DNA of 64,000 nt from Flavobacterium ustbae. Lineage in GTDB: Bacteria; Bacteroidota; Bacteroidia; Flavobacteriales; Flavobacteriaceae. Within the stretch, counting starts at the first letter, position 1; each line of letters opens with the position of its first letter. Positions 1-9,055 of the stretch are shown here, in pieces. Made by a program: the position numbers and the translations under genes. The stretch spans positions 62,001-126,000 of the forward strand of contig NZ_RPOC01000006.1 of assembly GCF_003946915.1 (NCBI RefSeq). The letters are read 5' to 3'. Under the pieces are notes generated by a model that was given only the letters and a program-made list of their open reading frames with translations, searched no databases and had not been told where the DNA came from.

Positions 1-1146
1 AGCTGACATTCCAAAAAGCTGAACTCCAACAGCATTTTTATAATATTTTTCGGCACTGCCTCGACAGTTACATTCATCATCTGGACGTGCTTCTCCAAAA
101 GAATATTGAATTGAAGAATAAATTTTTGTCGGACGCCAAGTAGTGTATTTATTATAAAGTGTGTCTCTAGGTATAGCCTCATCAAATTCGTCAAAAACAT
201 TTTCTGGATCGTCAAAACCTAAAAAATCAGGATTTGCACCGTTGTACTGGTAGGTTCCTTTGTAGGTAAGCGTTTCAATATCTTTGGTTTGTCTTACAAA
301 TCCCAAATCGATAATACTGGCCGTAAATTGCAGATTCTCTTTTATATAATAGGTAATTCCGGCATCTATACCCAAACCTAAACTTCCGTTAAAAAAGGTA
401 TTATTGGCAATATCTCGAGCGACATTTCCTTCATATTCGTCTTTTGTAAAACTGGCAAGTCCAGAGGTTTTTAATTCTAAATTAGAAGAAATAATTTGAT
501 TGTAAAGGTTCGGAGTTCCTGCTTGTTGGCCCGTATAAATGTATCCCGAATTTTTTGTCGAAGTAGCATTTGCGCCGCTCGAATAGATTTTGGCGCGTCC
601 TCCATAAACAAATTTATCACTGACTTTTTTATGAAAACCGACATGAAAAACAGAAAGCACTTCGGCTTTTACATTCAAATCTCCTAGATTAAACGATTTA
701 CCAATATAATCTCGATTTCCGTCTAAAGCTAACAAAGCCAAATCTTTTGGAACAAACATAAAAAAATCAAATTCTTGGTATACTCCAAATGAAACATAAG
801 ATTTACTATCTCTTCCTCCCACTCTAAGTCCGCCAGAAAAAATTTCCAATTGTTGGTTGGTTACTACTTTATCTCGGCTAGATGATTTATTAATGACATT
901 TCTAACTTTTTGATTAAAGTCGACCCCATTGTCTGCAAACAGATCATAGGCAGAAAAACTGCTCGAGCCTGCATTGGCTGAAATTCCAGATAAAACTGGA
1001 AATCCGAAATAATATTTATACGAAACATCGGCTCCCGGATTTACAAGAGAAGACTGCGGAATTGAAGTAAAATTATATAACAGCTCTCTGTTTTGTGCAA
1101 AACAAGAAAGATGAAAAAACAAGCAAAGAATTAGCGTTTTTCTCAT
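1..1146 (-). CDS. DUF5723 family outer-membrane protein, partial at window edge
   Basis: The frame is open from an ATG at 1146 to the window edge, giving 382 codons without a stop. The first residues form a signal peptide ending near CFAQ. They are followed by Tyr/Gly-rich stretches typical of an outer-membrane beta-barrel, and a Cys-rich segment near the edge reads DDECNCRG. This matches my memory of the DUF5723 family of Bacteroidota, whose function is unknown. The true C-terminus lies outside the window. The start codon overlaps the stop of the upstream lipoprotein gene in the form ATGA, so the two are probably translated together. I infer an envelope role only. Confidence 0.8.
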   Translation of the reverse strand, partial: MRKTLILCLFFHLSCFAQNRELLYNFTSIPQSSLVNPGADVSYKYYFGFPVLSGISANAGSSSFSAYDLFADNGVDFNQKVRNVINKSSSRDKVVTNQQLEIFSGGLRVGGRDSKSYVSFGVYQEFDFFMFVPKDLALLALDGNRDYIGKSFNLGDLNVKAEVLSVFHVGFHKKVSDKFVYGGRAKIYSSGANATSTKNSGYIYTGQQAGTPNLYNQIISSNLELKTSGLASFTKDEYEGNVARDIANNTFFNGSLGLGIDAGITYYIKENLQFTASIIDLGFVRQTKDIETLTYKGTYQYNGANPDFLGFDDPENVFDEFDEAIPRDTLYNKYTTWRPTKIYSSIQYSFGEARPDDECNCRGSAEKYYKNAVGVQLFGMSA

Positions 1147-1694
1147 TCGATTACTAAATAAGCAGTGGCACTTGATCTTAATTTTAAATTTCCTAAACTC
1201 TCACTGTTTAATGGAGGCCCTGCAGTAATAATTACCACAAAACCAATTCTTTGGGTTTGTTTTAAAAGATCTAATCGCGTGTTTTCAAAAACTTCTGTTG
1301 GGTATTTTATAACATTTGGTGTTCCTTTATAGGATGGAACGGCAAAAGATATAGTTTGCAAAGGCTGATTTTCTGCATTAAGCAAAATCATATTGATGAT
1401 AAAACTACGATTTATATTATTTTCTACTTCAAAATCAAATTCAGCTTTTTTAAGACGTTCGTTAAAAAATTTATCCTTAAATATATCAAAATCTCTTACA
1501 TCGGGATAGATATTCGTCCCTCCATCATCGACAAGTTTATTTGCAAGAATATCAAAATAAGCTAGATTAGCCACAAGAACAGGCTCTAGCTTAAAATCAT
1601 TTACTTGATCGAAATCTAACTCACTGGAACAAGAAAACAATAGGAAAACGGAAAAAAATATGCTGAAAATTTTACTGATGGAGCGTGATCTCAT
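1143..1694 (-). CDS. small lipoprotein coupled to the DUF5723 gene
   Basis: A 183-residue protein with a clear lipoprotein signal: basic start (MRSRSISK), hydrophobic run and a lipobox ending LLFSC, so Cys22 is the likely lipidated residue. The rest is soluble and acidic, and I recognise no domain. Its stop overlaps the start of the DUF5723 gene by four bases, which suggests one transcript and translational coupling. It may be a periplasmic or outer-membrane partner of that barrel, an inference from neighbourhood alone. Confidence 0.8.
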   Translation of the reverse strand: MRSRSISKIFSIFFSVFLLFSCSSELDFDQVNDFKLEPVLVANLAYFDILANKLVDDGGTNIYPDVRDFDIFKDKFFNERLKKAEFDFEVENNINRSFIINMILLNAENQPLQTISFAVPSYKGTPNVIKYPTEVFENTRLDLLKQTQRIGFVVIITAGPPLNSESLGNLKLRSSATAYLVIE

Positions 1695-1770
1695 GACAAT
1701 ATTTATATCGATACTAAATGTAACGCATTATGTTTACAATGATTATCTAAGGTAAGAAAAATAACCATTT

Positions 1771-1794
1771 TTTAATGAAACTTTCCGAACAATT
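1771..1794. repeat. left copy of 24-bp direct repeat (copy of HMG-CoA lyase 3' end)
   Basis: These 24 bases are identical to 2173-2196, which encode the last seven codons and stop of the HMG-CoA lyase gene (KLFGKFH-stop on the minus strand). The two copies bracket the 112-residue gene at 1813-2151, so this copy looks like a duplicated gene end left or brought in by an insertion. Confidence 0.85.
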
Positions 1795-1812
1795 ATTAGT
1801 TCCCAATAATCA

Positions 1813-2151
1813 TTAAACTCCATTATTATTTTTAGAAATTACACTTTGATTTAAGACTTCCTCTATATTTCCGATTTTCAGCAAATCACTAATTGTTTTT
1901 TCGATACAGTCTCTAGTTAACTCTTCAACAAATAAATCTGGAGGAACTAAGTATAGTCCTTTAAGATTCTTATTTGCTTTCTTGTTGTACTGAATTGCTG
2001 TTTTTAAGAAATTATAGGTCCAAATATTTATTCCATAATGCCTACCATCCTCTAATGTGACATGTATATTGCAAAAATCATTGTCTTTTTGCCAATTGTT
2101 CACATCTACTTCTTCAAATTCTAACCAAAGCTTAAATTCTTTACTAAGCAT
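1813..2151 (-). CDS. hypothetical 112-aa protein between duplicated lyase ends
   Basis: An intact acidic 112-residue frame with no signal peptide or membrane segment. The N-terminal half is rich in aromatic residues (LWLEFEEVD, INIWTYNFL), and the C-terminal third looks helical. I do not recognise the family. It lies entirely between two identical 24-bp copies of the end of the neighbouring HMG-CoA lyase gene, in the same orientation, only 22 bases past the lyase stop. Small soluble orphans of this kind are sometimes immunity-type proteins, but nothing here proves that. The setting suggests the gene arrived as a small insertion. Confidence 0.7.
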   Translation of the reverse strand: MLSKEFKLWLEFEEVDVNNWQKDNDFCNIHVTLEDGRHYGINIWTYNFLKTAIQYNKKANKNLKGLYLVPPDLFVEELTRDCIEKTISDLLKIGNIEEVLNQSVISKNNNGV

Positions 2152-2172
2152 AAACTACTAGTTTTTTAAAGA

Positions 2173-2196
2173 TTTAATGAAACTTTCCGAACAATT
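2173..2196. repeat. right copy of 24-bp direct repeat (native lyase 3' end)
   Basis: Native copy of the repeat. It holds the last seven codons and stop codon of the HMG-CoA lyase and is identical base for base to 1771-1794. The flanking bases differ on both sides. Confidence 0.85.
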
Positions 2197-3040
2197 TCGA
2201 AGCTTCGTTATAAGCGCTCTCAAAACTGAGAGAATTAAGTCCGGTATTTTTTTTATTGGCTGTAAAATAGGAAACCAGTTTTTCTGTTGGCATATTTCCT
2301 GTCAATTTATCGGTCGCCATCGGACAGCCGCCAAAACCTTGAATAGCGCCATCAAAACGGGTGCAACCTGCTTTTGCTGCAGCATCAATTTTTTCGAACC
2401 AACTATCGGGTGTGGTATGAAGATGAGCACCAAACTCAATTTCTGGATATTTCGGAATCAAATCTGAAAATAAATACGTAATAACTTCTGGCGTAGAAGT
2501 TCCTACAGTATCTGAAAGCGATAAAATCTTCACGCCCATTCCTGCCAGTTTTTCTGTCCATTCTGCTACAATTTCAACATTCCAAGGATCTCCATACGGA
2601 TTTCCAAAACCCATAGAAAGATACGTTACCACTTCTTTGTTTTTCTTATTGGCAACTTCTAGAATTTCTTCAAGCGTTACCAAAGATTCTGCAATCGTTT
2701 TATGCGTGTTACGCATCTGAAAGTTCTCAGAAATAGAAAATGGAAAACCTAAATATTGAATCTGCTCAAAATTGGACGCTGCTATTGCACCTTGCGTATT
2801 CGCAATAATGGCAAGCAGTTTACTGGTGGTTTGAGATAAATCCAGCTGTTCCAAAACGGCTGCAGTATCCTGCATTTGCGGAATAGCTTTTGGAGAAACA
2901 AAACTTCCGAAATCGATGGTATCAAAGCCAACTCGCAACAAAGCTTGTATATAAGTAACTTTATTTTTTGTCGGAATAAAAGTCTTGATACCCTGCATGG
3001 CATCTCGAGGACATTCGATGATTTTGATTTCTTTACTCAA
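2174..3040 (-). CDS. mvaB: hydroxymethylglutaryl-CoA lyase
   Basis: A 288-residue protein of the HMG-CoA lyase / DRE-TIM metallolyase family, which splits HMG-CoA into acetyl-CoA and acetoacetate at the end of leucine breakdown. The start reads IIECPRDAMQG, equivalent to the usual EVGPRDGLQ. The metal-binding HLH is in GAHLHTTPD near residue 205. The signature around the catalytic cysteine is GFGGCPMA near residue 240. Length is normal (about 290-300). The C-terminal codons are duplicated downstream around a small orphan gene, and the gene itself is intact. Nothing visible shows other leucine-pathway genes next to it. Confidence 0.92.
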   Translation of the reverse strand: MSKEIKIIECPRDAMQGIKTFIPTKNKVTYIQALLRVGFDTIDFGSFVSPKAIPQMQDTAAVLEQLDLSQTTSKLLAIIANTQGAIAASNFEQIQYLGFPFSISENFQMRNTHKTIAESLVTLEEILEVANKKNKEVVTYLSMGFGNPYGDPWNVEIVAEWTEKLAGMGVKILSLSDTVGTSTPEVITYLFSDLIPKYPEIEFGAHLHTTPDSWFEKIDAAAKAGCTRFDGAIQGFGGCPMATDKLTGNMPTEKLVSYFTANKKNTGLNSLSFESAYNEASKLFGKFH

Positions 3041-3300
3041 AGCTTATTCTTTTGTAAAGGCTAAGTTAGTTTCTTTTTTAAAGAAATAAAAATTATGTTT
3101 TTTTTAAAATCATATAAGTCCATGTAAGTTCATTTAAAGCACGAATTGTTAATAGCACTTTATTAAATTGAAAATGTAATTCCTTAAAAAAATCATATAA
3201 TCGTAGAGACGCACTGTAGTACGTCTACGCAAAGAGAATCCCCAATGCGGGAGTACTGGACTTAGCACTGCAGTGCGCCTCTACGATACTTCTTATAATA
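3041..3300. repeat. intergenic region with GTAGAGACGCAC-type hairpin element
   Basis: The gap upstream of the lyase holds a 93-base dyad element at 3201-3293. Its outer arms are CGTAGAGACGCACTG and the complementary CACTGCAGTGCGcCTCTACG. A second inner palindrome sits at 3202-3229. Close relatives occur at 12321-12345 and 47909-47995. At about 3112-3140 there is also a copy of the 'catataagtcc/atgtaagttcat' word repeated at 25147-25282. These are dispersed repeats; I see no gene. Confidence 0.7.
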
Positions 3301-3400
3301 TTACATTAAATTGTAATACCACAATTAATTACCAAAAAATGTAATATTTAAAATTATTACCAAAAAACGTAATAATAAATTTTATTCCGTATATTTGTAA
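3301..3400 (+). promoter_or_regulatory. four-fold TTAC-N8-GTAA operator array and promoter of satD
   Basis: Palindromes of the form TTAC-N8-GTAA start at 3301, 3329 and 3357. A fourth, degenerate copy (TTCC-N8-GTAA) starts at 3385. All starts are exactly 28 bases apart. The fourth overlaps TATATTTG at 3390-3397, a good Bacteroidota -7 element 39 bases before the SatD start codon. Even phasing suggests cooperative binding of a dimeric repressor or activator. SatD itself ends in a helix-turn-helix-like segment, so autoregulation is possible but unproven. Confidence 0.6.
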
Positions 3401-3435
3401 TAGAAAGTTTATAATTTTTTAATTATATTTGAGTT

Positions 3436-4050
3436 ATGACTAGTGTAATTACAGGCGATATAATTGGTTCAAGACAGCAAGAATCTGAACATTGGGTAGA
3501 AGATTTAAAAAAAATCTTGGCTCCATTGGGCAAAACGCCAAGCCAGTGGGAAGTATATCGCGGAGATGAATTTCAAATTGAAGTTGCCAATCCCGAAGAT
3601 GCGCTCCTAACCGCTATTTTAGTGAAAGCTCATTTGAGAGCCATAAAATCTGATGCTCGCATGAGTATTGGTTTTGGAGATAAAACGCATAATGCCGAAA
3701 GAATATCGGAAAGTAATGGTTCTGCTTTTATTAATTCGGGAGAACTTTTTGAAACTTTAAAAAAACAGAAAGTTACTTTGGCTATGCGAACGGGAGATTT
3801 TAGTTTGGATGAAAACCTGAATTTAATACTGCAGCTAGCATTGACTTTTATGGACAGCTGGCTGGTACAATCGGCAGAATTTGTTGCTGTGGCTATTGAA
3901 AATCCGACTTTATCTCAGGAAGAATTAGGGCAAAAACTAGGCATAAATCAGGCTGCTGTGAGCCGAAGACAAAAGCGCGCTCAGTTTGATCTGGTTATGA
4001 ATTTAGACCGTTATTTTAGAAAACAAATAAAACAATTTACAGCCTCATGA
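3436..4050 (+). CDS. SatD family protein
   Basis: A 204-residue cytoplasmic protein beginning TSVITGDIIGSR, the hallmark N-terminus of the SatD family (first named in a streptococcal acid-tolerance operon; biochemical role unknown). Residues about 1-140 form the SatD domain, with the conserved YRGDEFQ motif. Residues about 155-190 (LSQEELGQKLGINQAAVSRRQKRA) read as a helix-turn-helix, so DNA binding is plausible. The stop overlaps the next start (ATGA at 4047-4050), pairing it tightly with a DUF3307 membrane protein. Regulation is probably through the 28-bp-spaced palindromes just upstream. Confidence 0.85.
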   Translation: MTSVITGDIIGSRQQESEHWVEDLKKILAPLGKTPSQWEVYRGDEFQIEVANPEDALLTAILVKAHLRAIKSDARMSIGFGDKTHNAERISESNGSAFINSGELFETLKKQKVTLAMRTGDFSLDENLNLILQLALTFMDSWLVQSAEFVAVAIENPTLSQEELGQKLGINQAAVSRRQKRAQFDLVMNLDRYFRKQIKQFTAS

Positions 4051-4763
4051 TCTTATTTATAAAACTGCTTCTCGCTCATTTATTAGGAGATTTTATCTGG
4101 CAGCCCAATTCTTGGGTCGCCGATAAAGAAACTAAAAAACATAAAAGCATTTACTTATATGTTCATATTTTGTTTCATGGAGTTTTAGCCGCAATTCTGG
4201 CAGGAGAAATCCGTTTTATACCGTATGCCGTTTTAATTGCCTTTACACACGGAATTATTGATCTTATTAAACTGAATTTTCAGAAAAACAAAACCAAACG
4301 AACTTGGTTTGTTGTAGACCAAATCGCGCATATTTTAATTCTGATTGGAATTGTGCTTCTTTACGAAAACAAAGCCATCATGAATTTCTGGTCTAATAAC
4401 GAATTCTGGATTTTAATAACAGGATTTTTACTGGTTACCAAACCAACATCAATTTTTATTAAAACTATTATTTCAATCTGGAGTCCAGAAAGCCAGAATA
4501 GTCACAAAGACAATTCACTTGCCAATGCAGGAAATTACATTGGCATTTTAGAACGTCTTCTTGTGGTTTGTTTTATTCTTACCGCTCATTTTGAAGCAAT
4601 CGGATTTCTTTTGGCTGCTAAATCTATTTTTAGATTCGGAGATCTAAAAGAAGCCAAAGACCGAAAACTTACAGAATATGTAATGATTGGAACCTTAATT
4701 AGTTTTGGAATTGCAATTGTTGCCGGACTTTTAATTCAGGCGCTTTTATTACAATTGCCCTAA
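4047..4763 (+). CDS. DUF3307 integral membrane protein
   Basis: A 238-residue protein with about six hydrophobic segments. It opens with the DUF3307 signature ([22 protein letters not shown]) and a second polar patch HGIIDLIK near residue 70. The molecular role is unknown. It overlaps satD by four bases, and SatD-DUF3307 pairs are common, so the two probably act together at the inner membrane. Its last 15 bases overlap the end of the convergent pyrD gene, leaving no room for a terminator between them. Confidence 0.85.
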   Translation: MILFIKLLLAHLLGDFIWQPNSWVADKETKKHKSIYLYVHILFHGVLAAILAGEIRFIPYAVLIAFTHGIIDLIKLNFQKNKTKRTWFVVDQIAHILILIGIVLLYENKAIMNFWSNNEFWILITGFLLVTKPTSIFIKTIISIWSPESQNSHKDNSLANAGNYIGILERLLVVCFILTAHFEAIGFLLAAKSIFRFGDLKEAKDRKLTEYVMIGTLISFGIAIVAGLLIQALLLQLP

Positions 4764-5783
4764 AACTTTTTTATTGATTGCTTTTATCAAAGCTGGGCCT
4801 TCGTAAATAAAACCGGTATACAATTGCACTAAACTTGCACCTGCGTTTAGTTTTTCAATCGCATCATCTGCAGAATGAATTCCTCCTACTCCAATAATTG
4901 GAAATGCTTTATTGCTTTTTTCCGAAAGAAAACGGATTACTTCTGTAGAACGTTTTGTTAATGGTTTTCCTGATAATCCGCCTGTTTCTGTTTGACTAGC
5001 AGATTGTAAACTATCTCTAGAAATAGTGGTATTAGTTGCAATAACACCCGCAATTTGAGTTGTTTTAACAATATCAATAATGTCTAACAATTGCTCATCT
5101 GTTAAGTCTGGAGCAATTTTAAGAAGAATTGGTTTTGCTTTTTGAGAACTTGTTTTTTGCTTTTCTACATTTCTATTCTGTAACGTCTGTAATAAAGCCG
5201 TTAACGGTTCTTTATCTTGTAAAGCTCTTAAATTTGGCGTATTTGGCGAACTAACATTCACCACAAAATAATCTACATGATTATATAATGCGTCAAAACA
5301 AATGATGTAATCTTTAACTGCATCTTCGTTATCGGTTACTTTATTTTTACCAATATTTCCTCCAATTAAAACACCCGAATTCTTTTTCAAACGTTCTACA
5401 GCTTCTAGAACACCGCCATTATTAAATCCCATTCGGTTAATAATTGCTTGATCCGCTTTTAATCTGAATAAACGTTTTTTAGGATTCCCTTCTTGTCCAA
5501 CTGGCGTTACAGTTCCGATTTCAATAAATCCGAAACCAAAATCAGCCAATTCTTTATACAGTTTCGCATCTTTATCAAAACCCGCTGCAAGTCCAACCGG
5601 ATTTTTGAATTTGATTCCGAAAACTTCTCTTTCTAATCGAGCGTCTTTTACTTCATAAATTGATCTTATAATCGCCGAAACTCCAGGGATTTTTGAAATG
5701 AATTTTACAAATGAAAAAGTAAAGTAATGCACTTTTTCAGGATCAAAACAAAAAAGTATCGGACGAATTATCAATTTATACAT
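4749..5783 (-). CDS. pyrD: dihydroorotate dehydrogenase (quinone), class 2
   Basis: A 344-residue FMN enzyme that oxidises dihydroorotate to orotate in pyrimidine synthesis and passes electrons to quinone. The amphipathic N-terminus (residues 1-35, with the FDPEKVHYF motif) marks the membrane-associated class 2. FMN-site motifs are [11 protein letters not shown], the [14 protein letters not shown] loop and [12 protein letters not shown]. The catalytic serine lies in [21 protein letters not shown] -7-like element lies on the minus strand at 5822-5815. It converges on and overlaps the DUF3307 gene by 15 bases. Confidence 0.96.
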   Translation of the reverse strand: MYKLIIRPILFCFDPEKVHYFTFSFVKFISKIPGVSAIIRSIYEVKDARLEREVFGIKFKNPVGLAAGFDKDAKLYKELADFGFGFIEIGTVTPVGQEGNPKKRLFRLKADQAIINRMGFNNGGVLEAVERLKKNSGVLIGGNIGKNKVTDNEDAVKDYIICFDALYNHVDYFVVNVSSPNTPNLRALQDKEPLTALLQTLQNRNVEKQKTSSQKAKPILLKIAPDLTDEQLLDIIDIVKTTQIAGVIATNTTISRDSLQSASQTETGGLSGKPLTKRSTEVIRFLSEKSNKAFPIIGVGGIHSADDAIEKLNAGASLVQLYTGFIYEGPALIKAINKKVLGQL

Positions 5784-6079
5784 AAGAGTTGTGTTGTTGT
5801 TATTTTTTCGGATGCAAATTTAGATATTATAGTTTAAAAAGGTGCTTATTTACAGCAACAAAAAATTTCTATTTTGTTTAATTCTTAAATGAAGAAAAAA
5901 AACTGCAAACGATGTTCTTTTTTACGTTGCAAATTATAAAATGAAACCAGTTAGCGTCTTATAATCAGCTTATTTGCATTGCATATCATTAATTTTGAAA
6001 TTGTTCCGTAAAGCTTTTTAATCAAAAGTCATTATTTAATTCTCTTTTTTAAATCAATATTTTCTAAACAGAGATTCGA

Positions 6080-6661
6080 ATGTTACACAATAAAGCCATT
6101 TTCAAACGTAATTTTCTTTACCTATTAGGCTTGCTATATCTATTCTCGTATCAGATTACAGCTCAGGAAAGTGAAGAAAAAGAATTCAAACCGCATCATC
6201 AAATTGGAATATCCATTAATCACGTTCATGTTTTTGAAGGCCGTGATGATGAAGGAAATCGGGAAACTTTAAATCTTCCGGCTTGGGGAATTGACTATAC
6301 TTTTCAATTTCATGAAAAATGGGCCATTGGTCTTCATACCGATTTTATTGTCGAAAAATTTAAAGTAGAAAAGGTTTATGCAAGCGAAGAAGATCAAGAA
6401 ACCGTAGAAAGAAGTTACCCAATTGCGCCCGCTCTTATGGGAATTTATAAACCAAACGAACATTGGAGTTTTCTTCTCGGGTTTGGAGGTGAATTTGCCA
6501 AAGAAGAAGATTTTTTCTTAACCCGAGCTGGCGTAGAATACGGTTATGAACTTCCTAAAGGATGGGAAATTTTTGGCACTGTGAGTTATGACTTTAAATG
6601 GAATGCTTATGACAGTTGGGGAATTGGTTTAGGAATTGCAAAAAACTTTGGCGAAAAATAA
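6080..6661 (+). CDS. small outer-membrane beta-barrel protein
   Basis: A 193-residue protein with a signal peptide ending near ITAQ (about residue 28). Alternating hydrophobic and polar strands follow, rich in Trp, Tyr and Gly (GIDYTFQFHEKWAIGLH, FLLGFGGEFAKEE). It ends in an aromatic-glycine pattern (WGIGLGIAKNFGEK), which fits an eight-stranded porin-like barrel. No specific family recognised. It precedes a porin by 22 bases in the same direction and may share its transcript. Confidence 0.75.
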   Translation: MLHNKAIFKRNFLYLLGLLYLFSYQITAQESEEKEFKPHHQIGISINHVHVFEGRDDEGNRETLNLPAWGIDYTFQFHEKWAIGLHTDFIVEKFKVEKVYASEEDQETVERSYPIAPALMGIYKPNEHWSFLLGFGGEFAKEEDFFLTRAGVEYGYELPKGWEIFGTVSYDFKWNAYDSWGIGLGIAKNFGEK

Positions 6662-6683
6662 TTTATACAAACCTATTAATCTT

Positions 6684-7904
6684 ATGTATAGCGCAACTCA
6701 ATCACATCGTTTTTCTAAAAAAGTGCTCTTTGCTTTTCTTTTATTAATTGGTTTTAAAGGACTTTCACAGCAAGAAAAAGATACTACAAAATTAATGAAT
6801 GTGCATTATGGCAGTAAAGGAATTGAGCTAGAAACTCGAGACAAGAAATTTCTTTTTCAATTGGCAAGCCGACTTCAGTTTCGTTTTTCAACACCAAATG
6901 ATACAGATCCTTTAACCTATGATGATTACAGTCAGGATGCCAAAACAACTTTTAAAATAAACCGAGCAAGACTCAAAATTGGCGGCCACGCTTTTGAACC
7001 TTGGCTTAAATACTATTGGGAATACGAATTAAGCCAGTCTAATTTACTTGATTTTAGAATCATGATTGAAAAATGGGATTGGCTGAGTTTTAAAGTAGGG
7101 CAATGGAAAACAGAGTTTACACGTGAACGTTTCATTAGCAGCGGTGAACAGCAGATGGTCGATCGATCCTTAATTAATCGTCCTTTTACAGTAGACAGAC
7201 AGCTCGGAGTTGAAGTGTATGGACATTTGAAAGGTGCAGGAATCGCCGATTTTAATTATTGGGCTGCGGCTTTAACAGGAACTGGACGAGGAAGCACTTC
7301 TAATGACGACAATCATTTAATGTATTTTGGAAGAGCGCAATGGAATTTCTTAGGAAGATCTCTTGAATTTGAAGGCTGCGATCTAGAATTTCATGAAAAG
7401 CCAACGCCGATAATTGCTTTTTCTGCTATAACTAACCGAAGCCCATATACTCGATTTTCTCAGGCAGGCGGAGGTTCTCTTGATGGTTTTGAAGACGGAT
7501 TGCCTGGTCAGTATAGAGTCAATCAATGGAATCTGGAAACCGCGTTTATGTTTCGTGGTTTTTCTTGGCAGAGTGAATGGCATACAAAAGAGATTATTGA
7601 CAAATACAATAATGATGAAATGACCGTCATGAAAGGTTATTATGTTCAGGCGGGCTATTTTTTTCATAATGTTTTCGAATGGTGGCCAAAAAAACTAGAA
7701 ATGGCAGGAAGACATGCCGCATATAGGCCAGACAATTCAATTAGACAAAACAGACAGGACGAATCTACATTGGCTTTTAATTGGTTTTTCAAAGGGCATA
7801 AAAACAAACTTACTTCAGAGGTCAGCTATTTTAGTTTTGAGGACAAAACGCTTCCGCTGGAACAAGGTTGGCGTTTTAGAATTCAATGGGATATATCTCT
7901 GTAA
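6684..7904 (+). CDS. porin of the phosphate-selective porin O/P type
   Basis: A 406-residue outer-membrane protein. I chose the ATG at 6684 because it is followed directly by a normal signal peptide (SKKVLFAFLLLIGFKGLSQ); an upstream in-frame start would overlap the preceding gene and bury the signal. The mature part shows the OprO/OprP-like pattern: GKGIELETRDKKF-type opening, RARLKIGG, YYWEYEL, KVGQWKTEFTRERF and DRQLGVEVYG, with a C-terminal strand ending in RIQWDISL. The likely role is anion or phosphate uptake through a trimeric barrel; the actual substrate cannot be read from sequence. Confidence 0.85.
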   Translation: MYSATQSHRFSKKVLFAFLLLIGFKGLSQQEKDTTKLMNVHYGSKGIELETRDKKFLFQLASRLQFRFSTPNDTDPLTYDDYSQDAKTTFKINRARLKIGGHAFEPWLKYYWEYELSQSNLLDFRIMIEKWDWLSFKVGQWKTEFTRERFISSGEQQMVDRSLINRPFTVDRQLGVEVYGHLKGAGIADFNYWAAALTGTGRGSTSNDDNHLMYFGRAQWNFLGRSLEFEGCDLEFHEKPTPIIAFSAITNRSPYTRFSQAGGGSLDGFEDGLPGQYRVNQWNLETAFMFRGFSWQSEWHTKEIIDKYNNDEMTVMKGYYVQAGYFFHNVFEWWPKKLEMAGRHAAYRPDNSIRQNRQDESTLAFNWFFKGHKNKLTSEVSYFSFEDKTLPLEQGWRFRIQWDISL

Positions 7905-7990
7905 TTCAAAACCATACAGCCAAACTTTCAATCAATTTCTGCAAATCGTTCATTTTTTTTCATAACTTTAATTCATATAAACCACTGAAT

Positions 7991-8959
7991 ATGAAAAATA
8001 TATCCAAAACAGTAAAAAAATCAGCACTTGCGTGCTTAATTGGAACTCTTTTCTTTTTTTCAATTGACAGTTTAGCGCAACGCCACGGAGGCGGAGGCGC
8101 CCATAGACCAGCGGGCGGAGCGACTCATACCAGACAAGCACGACCTGGTACTCAATCGAGACCGCATGTAAATAAGCCTGCTACAACCAGACCAGCTGCA
8201 ACAACCAGACCTGGAGCAAATAATTCTGGAACTAAAGTAACCAGACCTGCAAACAAGTCAAACACAAACAGAGCAGCTACAACAAACAGAAAAAACACTG
8301 TTAATAGAAATTCTGGAAACCGAAATACCAATATTAGCGGTAATACAGTTAATAGAAACAGAAACAATGTAAATATTAACGTTAATAATAGCGTTCATGT
8401 TCGAAATAACCGTAACACATATGTAAGACCTGCGCCTCGCCCTTATGTTCGTCCACCATACGTATACGGAGGTTATAGATATAATACTTTTCATCCTTAC
8501 TACTATCACCCTTACAGACCTTATTACTGGGGACCTGTTTGGCATCCGTGGGGATTTTTCGTAGCGACTTTAGCCGTAACGGCAATTGTAGTTAGTGTAG
8601 AAAGCCAGCAATATCATTATGATCAGGGTGTTTGGTATACTTCTAGTAGCGGTGGTTATACGGCAGTTCCAGCTCCTGTTGGCGGAACAGTGAATAATAT
8701 TCCAAGTGGCGCTCAGACCGTAAATACAGGAACAGTAAATAATTATTATTACGGAGGAACCTATTATGAGAAAGACGGAACAAATTACAAAGTAGTAGCA
8801 CCAACAGCAGGAACAATTGTAGAAAGTCTTCCAGAAGGTGGTGAAGAAGTAACTATTGGAAATGTAAAATACATCAAATTTGGAGAAACCTACTACCAGC
8901 CTGTTCAGGTTGATGGCAAAGACAAGTATGAAGTTGTATCTGTTGAAAAAGAAAGTTAA
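7991..8959 (+). CDS. DUF6515 family secreted protein
   Basis: I place the start at 7991, where a signal peptide begins (MKNISKTVKK, hydrophobic run, cleavage near SLAQ), not at the longer frame at 7886. The 322-residue protein has three parts. A low-complexity basic linker rich in Arg, Asn and Thr spans about 35-145. A Tyr/Pro-rich section with a hydrophobic helix (FFVATLAVTAIVVS) lies around 185. The C-terminus holds tandem short repeats around YYYGGTYYEKDG and GETYYQPVQVDGK. This resembles DUF6515, an envelope family of unknown role. Composition suggests surface or periplasmic location. Confidence 0.8.
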   Translation: MKNISKTVKKSALACLIGTLFFFSIDSLAQRHGGGGAHRPAGGATHTRQARPGTQSRPHVNKPATTRPAATTRPGANNSGTKVTRPANKSNTNRAATTNRKNTVNRNSGNRNTNISGNTVNRNRNNVNINVNNSVHVRNNRNTYVRPAPRPYVRPPYVYGGYRYNTFHPYYYHPYRPYYWGPVWHPWGFFVATLAVTAIVVSVESQQYHYDQGVWYTSSSGGYTAVPAPVGGTVNNIPSGAQTVNTGTVNNYYYGGTYYEKDGTNYKVVAPTAGTIVESLPEGGEEVTIGNVKYIKFGETYYQPVQVDGKDKYEVVSVEKES

Positions 8960-9055
8960 TTTTATTAGTTCTATAAAATTAGTATAATTATAGAATTTAT
9001 TTTATATTTTTATACCCGCTATTGACAACCATAATCAGTTCAAAAATAATAAATC

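Noticed and set aside
6636..6683. longer N-terminus for the porin
   Set aside because: It overlaps the preceding barrel gene and would put 16 residues ahead of a normal signal peptide.
7886..7990. longer N-terminus for the DUF6515 protein
   Set aside because: The extension would precede and hide a normal signal peptide and overlaps the porin end.
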